64,000 nucleotides of DNA from Hormiphora californensis. Lineage: Eukaryota > Ctenophora > Tentaculata > Cydippida > Pleurobrachiidae. The notes beneath the pieces were generated by a model. That model made no database searches, was not told the DNA's origin, and saw nothing but the letters and a program-made list of their open reading frames with translations. The stretch covers positions 3,700,167 through 3,764,166 of the forward strand of contig CM035361.1 in NCBI GenBank assembly GCA_020137815.1, read 5' to 3'. Within the stretch, counting starts at the first letter, position 1. Each line of letters starts with the position of its first letter. Positions 57,401-64,000 of the stretch are shown here, piece after piece. Position numbers and translations under genes: made by a program.

Positions 57401-60190
57401 TTCTGATTAAACCACTACTTGCCTCCATGGTCGGATAACTGGAGCTACTCCATGACAGTCTCATTACGAGTCAAATCCCCATCCCCGGCATGGGTACTGA
57501 AGGCAGGCCTTCCTCCTGATTAAACGACCCCCAAGAAGGGTAAATGTCAAAACCCGGGGAACTGAGCCCCATCACCTGCCTTCCGAACCTCTGGAAGCTG
57601 TTCCATGAATATTAATAAGAGGACATCTACCAGCACCTCGATGTACGGGCTGTTTCCGGAAGATCAGAAGGGGTGCCGAAAAAGAGTCCGAGGATGTAAG
57701 AACAACTAGCAATTGGACAAACTTATCCGACGTCATTTCAAAACGCTTCAAAGTGCTTCCTTGTGGATGGCTTTCATAGACTACCAGAAGGCATACGGAC
57801 TCGATCCCCGCCCCACTCTTTTTCCGTAGTCAAATGGAGATTTGGCGGTTATAAACCCTCAACCCTCAGATAATCCGACTATGAGTCGAGTCCATCACAT
57901 TCCGCAGTGTATTGTCCAACCTCGTCCCAATCTTGCTCCGAACTTAGGTAAAATACACATCAAGAGAGGAAGGCCCTTCCAAGGAGACTTTTTCCGTCCC
58001 CCTATTCACTTTAAATTATAGAGTCCTGATCCCCCTGGTCCATGCTCCCTGTCCCATGCTCCTAGCTGCCCAAGAAGAGGCTAACAACCATATCTAACCC
58101 AGTAGAGTTCCAGACTCCAATATAGTATCAACCCCCACCCCCGCCCTATACATGGACGATCTTCGCTGTATGCTGCAGCTCGAAAGAGGACCTTCAGCAA
58201 GCTCTTAGCAGTCACTGAGAAGTTTTAGCACGCATCAACATGTCCTTTGGTCTATCCAAGTGCGAGCTCGAGACATTGTGGCCCGAAGTCAGATCGGAAT
58301 GCAGGTAATAAGCCGACCAAGTGGAGACAGAATCCCGAGGTGGAAATGGAGGCTATAATTACCTCGCATCCTGGAGGTTGAGACCGTATTGATCTTCATC
58401 AGACTTAAAGCTAAGTCCAAGCCGAATAACACCCCAAGAGTCAAGAAACTGCTGGTCCTCGAGCCTGCAAAGGCAATAACCCATCACAGCAATCAACACA
58501 TGGGCAATACCTGTGATCCTTTACGGTGCCGGAATAACTGGACTTGTCCACTTCCGAATCCAGTGTACTAGACATGTGACATGGAAAGATCCTAGAAGAG
58601 GAGTCATCAAAGAGCAACAGTGACTTGACCCTGTATTTGCAGAAACTGGGGGGAAAGGGGTCTTCCAAGGATTGAAGATGGGCATTGTGAGGAAGAGACA
58701 GGTAGGGAGGGGTCTGGGTAAGCATGAGTAGGGATGGGGGTTAGAGGTGATGTGGGGGTGGTTATGGTTTGAAACTTGGGGCCTGGTGGTGGGTGGAAAG
58801 TTGGTGGTGGGGTGTAGTGGGGAGGGTGAAAGTATGGGGAGGGTTGAGTGTATGTTAGGGGGTAGGCGCTCTTTCCTTTCTTCACCATTCCACACGACCC
58901 ACAATCCGTGCCCTCCCACACGGCGATGCAGTCTGAAGATAATGCTAACTGTACCCCCAGAGACGAGAAGCCCCCCTGAAGAAAGACTACAGACGGAACT
59001 TATAGAGAACTGGAAACCCAATTCTTAACCTGGAAGATTCCGAAGCAACTTGAAGAGGGGGCTGCGACCCTTACGGCGACCCTTGGCCGGGCTCCACCAA
59101 AGAGAGCCTCACAGATACAGCCGAAGCCGATGTCTTGCTGCCCCAGGATCACGCCATTCTGCACGAACTGGTTGAGACTTCCATACAGAAATAGAATGAA
59201 GTGACTGAGAAATGCCGGATCTGTAAACCAACACAACGAGTCCGGTGGAACACTCCTCAACGGATTCACGAACGTTGCCCCACGGAAGAACTATAAACTC
59301 CGAAATGATCGAGTATCTGCTGCCCTGCACTTGGGAATATTCAAGGACCACGGATTTCCTGCTGAATCAAAGTGGTGGAGCATATGCAGATAAAGTTGCT
59401 CGAGAATGAGAACTGCAAGATCCTCTGGGATTTCCACATTCAAGGATAACCCCATCGAGGCATTTCAAACCTGACTTGGTCCTTCTAGACAAACTAAAGA
59501 AGGAAGCGCTTCTGAATCTATGTCGCTGTACCAAGGACAGGTCAGTGTCGGACAGGGGATGGATAAGATCGCGAAAGTACCAAGAAACTACGGAGGGAGC
59601 TCCATGATTTGGGATCTTAAAAAGGCCACGGTCATCCCCTATCGGAATCGTAGCTCTTGGCGGGTCAGCCCCCCCGCTGAGAAGTACCTGGACGGCTATA
59701 CCCGCGAGTTTACCAGCCCTCCTCACAGCTAGCTCCAAAAGTCCCTTACTCTTCAACTCGATGAACACGCTCCCGTCAAGTTTCTCGACATGTTAAGCCA
59801 CCTCCTGTAACCCCCAATAGATGTATTATATTTGTATTTTTCTACCGTTTCAACCCGTTCCTGCTTGCTATTATACTGCCTTAGATTCCGTTTTCCAGAC
59901 GTTTTTGTGTCCCGATAATTGCCTCTTCTTGTCTCCGATCCAGATGTTGGGCTTTTTCCAGATGTTTTAGGAGGTCTTAGCTCCGTCTCCATAGCTTTAA
60001 TTTTCCCCTTTAATATTTCCCCTTACTCCTTTGAACCCATATGTACATTGTTCAACTTACCCCTATGTACATTGTTCTACCTACCTTTACTCCGCAGGCC
60101 CTCCGGGCCCTCAGATCCAACAGGATCCGGGCTCGGGGGATTTAACCCTGTTCCCACATGGGACCTTACGGCCCCATGTGGGAGTGGTGC
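54405..60190 (+). mobile_element. Decayed LINE (non-LTR retrotransposon) with broken reverse transcriptase
   Basis: Order: 5' segment 54405-54700, tandem repeats to 55490, then coding remains in shifting frames. Recognisable blocks are YFWRNIWENG (57210-57239), ITCLPNLWKLF (57571-57603, RT start), MAFIDYQKAYG (57767-57799, in place of the usual FxDYxKAFD), MSFGLSKCE (58240-58266), a CRICKP knuckle (59213-59230) and a C-terminal DLVLLDKLKKEALLNL ... WDLKKATVIP segment (59472-59640). These blocks and their order match invertebrate LINE ORFs. Frameshifts and stops are frequent and no continuous ORF remains. The GC-rich 3' end has GGCCCTCCGGGCC-type hairpins at 60095-60190. The clade was not assigned. 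Confidence 0.75.
54780..55490. repeat. About 80-bp tandem repeats in the LINE 5' region
   Basis: Roughly eight imperfect units built from GAGAGGATAGT, ACCCCGCTCCACAGAGGAT and GCCCCGTTCCGGAGAGGAT. Tandem 5' units are common in non-LTR element promoters; promoter function is inference. Confidence 0.7.
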
Positions 60191-60364
60191 GTGTAGTGGA
60201 CCGAGAGAGAGAGAAAGAAAGAAAGAAAGAGAGAATGAGTTGCTTGCTAGCCGTTCACGACTATTATACAACCGCCACCAACGTCCGCAAAGCGCACGAG
60301 CAATTTCCCTCTCCGCAATATGATTACTTCACACGACTCTGTAACTCTACGGAAAAATGGTAGA

Positions 60365-61857
60365 CCATGATGACTTGGTTATTGATATAGTGGGAGAGAA
60401 AATGAATCTGAAAATGTTGAAATATCTCATGTATACCTTTCAGAATACCGTAATATGATTTGTATAAACCAGTACACATGGTGAAGAACTCTTGGTGAAC
60501 TATAATTTTCAGACGATTTTTGGCTTTTTATTTCATTTGATCAGCTGCCATGAAAAATGACAATCACTCTCTGGAATGAGACCAATTAATCAATCAATTA
60601 AATTGGTTGGCTAATTGGTCTGTTATAGGGTATAAGATGACTTGTACTGCACTTCAGCTGCCCTGAAAAGTAAAATATGAATGATCTCCTATTCTAGAAT
60701 TCTATGGAATCATGTTGCATACTGCTGCAGTCTATATATATATATTCCTGAGTGACAAGTCCCACTCCCAACTGGCTAGTCAGCTGGTATATTTTATCGT
60801 ATAATCTAACTTTTGCGTAACATGCCAAGCAAATATAACTATTTTATCTTTATTTATTTAGACAGCTGTCTGGGATCATATCGTACTTTTTCTGGGTTCT
60901 TTAGAAAAATAAAACTTCTCTGTTTCTCAATTGGTGATGGGATCATGAAGTGTTAAAATACTGTTGGACCCCGATTTACCGGGCCTCGATATACCGATTA
61001 CCGGGCAGAACCCTTCCCCCCCCCCCCCCCCCCGAGTATCCCGGTAAATCGGGGTCCGACATTACTCGAGCAATGGGGTGGTGTTTAGAGTAAATTCTAA
61101 GAATTATATTATAGTCAAACTAAAACGCACCATGTCTCTACTTCATCTCTACTACTTCACCCCTCTTCACTTCTAACTTTACCCCCTCTTCATCTCATTT
61201 AAAGTGTTAAGTGGTAAACTGATTGAGTAGTTTAATCTGTCAGACTCATGTACCATCTGGTTCATACCACCACGTTAGCCACGTGTCTTAACTTTCAACT
61301 TTCTCTACCAGCTAGCCTCTCTCCATGAACTGAAATTTAGATTTTCGTCCATTCTCGATCCACTACTCACTATAATATCTCACAGACAATAGACGTTCTC
61401 CATCGATCTCTCTCTTTCTCCCCCCCCCCCCCTCTCTTTCTTTCTCCCCCCCCCCCCCCCTCTCCCCTCTCTCTCTCTCATCTTTTCTCTTCTTTTTCTC
61501 GCCTCTCTCCTCCTCGTTCATCTCTCTCGCTTCCTCTCTCTCCTTCTCTATCAATCATCGCGTCGTCTCTCTCCTCTCTCTCTCTCTCTCTCTCATCTCA
61601 TCTTCCTCTCTCCGTCTTATCTCGTTTCTCTCTCCCCTCTCGTCTCTCTCTCTTCTCTGGTTAGTCTCTCTCTCTCGCTCTCTCAGCAGTCACTCTCGGG
61701 CAGTGGAGTGTTTCTCTCGCTTCTCTCTCTCCCCTCTCTCCTCTCTCTCTATCTCTCTCCCACTCTTTTACGGCACACCACGTCCCCAATTCACACTTGG
61801 ACGACCCGCGAATTCAATCAACCACGCCATCACTAAAACAGCTGGGTTACAGATTAG
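60365..61857. repeat. Intergenic stretch upstream of the Cys-rich gene
   Basis: AT-rich DNA, a pogo-like MITE (next entry), then CT-rich 61402-61765 including two long C runs. No exon recognised. Confidence 0.5.
60960..61062. mobile_element. Pogo-like MITE with long C run
   Basis: CTGTTGGACCCCGATTTACC to GGTAAATCGGGGTCCGACAT. The middle holds an 18-20 nt C homopolymer. Confidence 0.65.
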
Positions 61858-61865
61858 TATAAAAA
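61858..61865 (+). promoter_or_regulatory. TATA box of the Cys-rich peptide gene
   Basis: TATAAAAA, 44 bp upstream of the first base of the ATG window (51 bp from TATA start to ATG at 61909), consistent with a short 5' UTR of about 20 nt. Confidence 0.6.
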
Positions 61866-61908
61866 CAGAATCTAGACGCACCAAGAGCTCCAAAGATCTC
61901 TATTCAAT

Positions 61909-63650
61909 ATGAAACTGTTCGTTGTTGCTACATGTGCTCTCCTGGCTGTTGCCTTTACTCAGTCAGATCCTACTGACGCCCCCGACGATCGATCAGGTAA
62001 ACAACCAATCAGAACTCGTTATTTAGGTCACGTGACTGGTTATTAGCCAATCAGGGACCAGTATTTCCTGATTCGGTCGGTTCCTGATCAATTGTTTGTA
62101 GCTGTTTATCACAATATGTTGTCTTTGTTACATGACGTGACTCTCTGTTTATCGTTTGTCTGTGTTTGTCTGTGTAATGTGTATCATTTGCTGTTGTATC
62201 ATGTTAGATGGTAAATGGTTATGTCAAATTATTAGTTTGGGTCTTGGGAATAGGAAAATCTGTCGAATTATTTCAATTTATTTTCCTATGTTACTTTTAG
62301 TTGCTAGATTAGCTATTCTAGTCCCTATTTGTCTCCAACTCGTTGGACTAGAATAGCTAATCCCCTCTAATCCCCTAATTCCCTTCCCTGCACAGGTTAC
62401 TGCTACTATTTTACTAATTTACTAATTCCCTGCACAGGTTACTGCTACTATCTTACTAATTTACTAATTCCCTGTTCAGGTTATTGCTACTATCTTACTA
62501 ATTTACTAATTCCCTGCACAGGTTACTGCTACTATCTTACTAATTTACTAATTCCCTGCACAGGTTACTGCTACTATTTTACTAATTTACTAATTCCCTG
62601 CACAGGTTACTGCTACTATTTTACTAATTTACTAATTCCCTGCACAGGTTACTGCTACTATCTTACTAATTTACTAATTCCCTGCACAGGTTACTGCTAC
62701 TATCTTACTAATTTACTAATTCCCTGCACAGGTTACTGCTACTATTTTACTAATTTACTAATTCCCTGCACAGGATATTGCTACTGGGGAGACAAGGACG
62801 CCTGTAACGCCGAGACAGGATGTAACTGGGGCTGCCACAAGAATGTGTGCTGGAGTCAGTGCAATGGCATCTGTGCCATCAAGGTCAGTTCTAGAATTTA
62901 GTGTTTTAAGTATTAGCTGTAGGGTGGAATGTGGATGCAAGTTTTTTCGGATCTTATAATTTTCGAGGGAACTCTGTCTAGCCTCGTTTTGATTCTCAAA
63001 ACGAGCGACAGTACGCTCAGATCGGGTCGGCACTGCACCGCCATACGGCTGACAAATTTAGAAATCCCTGGAGAAGTATGTGACTGAAGTTATTTTGTTG
63101 CTACAACGTCCTATCAGAACTAAATTCCCAACAATTTAATGTCAAAAATAGCTGTCATGGGTAACGGTCCAGCTCACATGATTCTGTCTCGAGACTACTC
63201 GGGGGGAGCGGTATGAGAACTCGAAAATATGTCAAAATCTCTAAACTGTTCTGTGGAAATCCTGAAAATATTCGATATTTATTTGCGAAGGTCATCATAT
63301 CATAGCTTGTTAGGGGAGATAACTCTTGCCTAATCAGAGATATCAGAGATATTTTATCATATTAAAACTGACACCTTTAAACTCCCCACCCAATCATAAG
63401 CTCCCTCTCGCTTTTCAAAACTCTATACTTCCCCGATCAGTTAGCCAAACCTTCACATAAGTGTCGAAATTAGTGTAAAAACTAGGACGTAAATTTCCCT
63501 CTATAATAGGGTGATTATTATGATATTTTTTGGTATCTGAGCTAATAATAATTACCCCCCCCCCTCTGCAGACCGTTACACAGAAACTGATTGAACAAGG
63601 TGGAAATATCGAGGATTTCTCAGACTTCTGGAACATCGTCACCAACAACG
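61909..63650 (+). CDS. Secreted cysteine-rich peptide, first three exons (3' partial)
   Basis: Exons 61909-61996, 62774-62883 and 63572-63650, with GT-AG borders and phases 1, 0, 1. Exon 1 is a clear signal peptide (MKLFVVATCALLAVAFTQS) plus a short acidic propeptide-like DPTDAPDD. Exon 2 holds seven cysteines, spacing C-x7-C-x5-C-x3-C-x4-C-x3-C-x3-C, including the block CNWGCHKNVCWSQCNGIC. Exon 3 is a Cys-free amphipathic segment (TVTQKLIEQGGNIEDFSDFW) and the gene continues past the window. I do not recognise the family; such peptides may be defensive, structural or signalling. An odd number of Cys in the visible part suggests a further Cys downstream or a dimer. Introns 1 and 3 start with introner-like elements. 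Confidence 0.75.
61997..62086 (+). mobile_element. Introner-like element copy 5, at the intron 1 donor
   Basis: The intron starts GTAAACAACCAATCAGAACT and runs through GGTCACGTGACTGGTTATTA to CGGTCGGTTCCTG. The first element base is the intron's first base. GATCA occurs just outside both ends. Confidence 0.8.
62396..62773 (+). repeat. 42-bp minisatellite with nine decoy acceptors before exon 2
   Basis: Exactly nine 42-bp units (378 bp), each containing TACTAAT branch-site-like motifs, CCCTGCACAG and then GTTACTGCTACTAT. The tenth junction, at 62774, is the real exon GATATTGCTACTGG. Each decoy would keep the frame and the start GYCY. Confidence 0.9.
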
Positions 63651-63722
63651 GTAAACAACCAATCAGAGCTCGTTATTTAGGTCACGTGAATGATTATCAG
63701 CCAATCAGGGACCAGTATTTCC
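63651..63722 (+). mobile_element. Introner-like element copy 6, at the intron 3 donor
   Basis: AACG|GTAAACAACCAATCAGAGCT to CAGGGACCAGTATTTCCT. Again the element begins at the first intron base. The 3' TIR is missing; a pentanucleotide array follows. Confidence 0.8.
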
Positions 63723-63733
63723 TTGATATTAAA

Positions 63734-63936
63734 GTTTACTTTAAACTTTACTTTACTTTACTTTACTTTACTTTACTTTACTTTACTTTACTTTACTTTA
63801 CTTTACTTTACTTTACTTTACTTTACTTTACTTTACTTTACTTTACTTTACTTTACTTTACTTTACTTTACTTTACTTTACTTTACTTTACTTTACTTTA
63901 CTTTACTTTACTTTACTTTACTTTACTTTACTTTAA
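63734..63936. repeat. (TTTAC)n pentanucleotide array
   Basis: About forty uninterrupted TTTAC/ACTTT units. Both overlapping open frames here simply read LYFTLLYFTL. Confidence 0.98.
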
Positions 63937-64000
63937 ATGACTTGACTTGATTTAAGACTTGACTTGACTTGACTTTAAATGACTTGACTTGACTTTAAAT

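Noticed and set aside
59367-59768. 133-codon minus-strand frame
   Set aside because: Antisense to recognisable LINE C-terminal coding remains on the plus strand.
60238-60363. Short frame ending in NSTEKW that looks coding-like
   Set aside because: Only 42 codons after a GAAA repeat, with no acceptor or partner exon that I could defend.

Overview
This window is animal nuclear DNA of uneven assembly quality. Genes have short GT-AG introns, phase-1 extracellular domain exons (CCP/sushi, farnesoic-acid-O-methyltransferase-like), signal peptides and TATA boxes, and the space between them is full of MITEs, foldback elements, non-LTR retrotransposons and (GA)n/(CT)n microsatellites. This fits a marine invertebrate; the sequence does not let me name the phylum (a sponge would fit). 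A 100-N gap lies at 48901-49000.

Layout. 1-0.8 kb: first two coding exons of an unidentified minus-strand gene that runs off the left edge. 4.6-6.4 kb: a complete five-exon plus-strand gene for a 209-residue thioredoxin with a Pro/Thr repeat N-terminus and a CGPW active site. 6.5-10.45 kb: a Mutator-like MITE and a TTAA-flanked foldback element. 10.06-24.56 kb: very low consensus quality (inflated homopolymers), made largely of degraded copies of other parts of this window. It behaves like a badly polished second haplotype, and it preserves empty sites for three transposon insertions present in the good copy. 24.6-29.7 kb: no recognised gene, GA-rich and minisatellite DNA. 29.8-33.6 kb: plus-strand exons of a modular FAMeT-CCP-FAMeT-CCP protein, one CCP exon split by a poly(A) retro-insertion. 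34.8-47.5 kb: a complete 14-exon minus-strand gene, reconstructed here, for a secreted 483-residue selenoprotein-P-like protein with three tandem thioredoxin-like repeats; a 2.3-kb palindromic transposon sits inside its ninth exon. 47.5-54.4 kb: microsatellites and short repeats. 54.4-60.2 kb: a decayed LINE. 61.9 kb to the right edge: the first three exons of a secreted cysteine-rich peptide gene.

Two patterns recur and are the main discoveries. First, at five exon borders in four genes, tandem repeats span the splice junction and multiply a 3' or 5' splice site together with 8-33 nt of exon. Second, a roughly 90-bp element family with a central CACGTG and CCAAT motifs sits exactly at splice sites of three introns in two genes, with one end used as a donor in one orientation and an acceptor in the other, as expected of introner-like (intron-generating) elements. 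Transposon TIRs also seem able to supply a splice donor in the selenoprotein-P-like gene. All gene models are by-eye reconstructions, with every exon checked for splice dinucleotides and phase.
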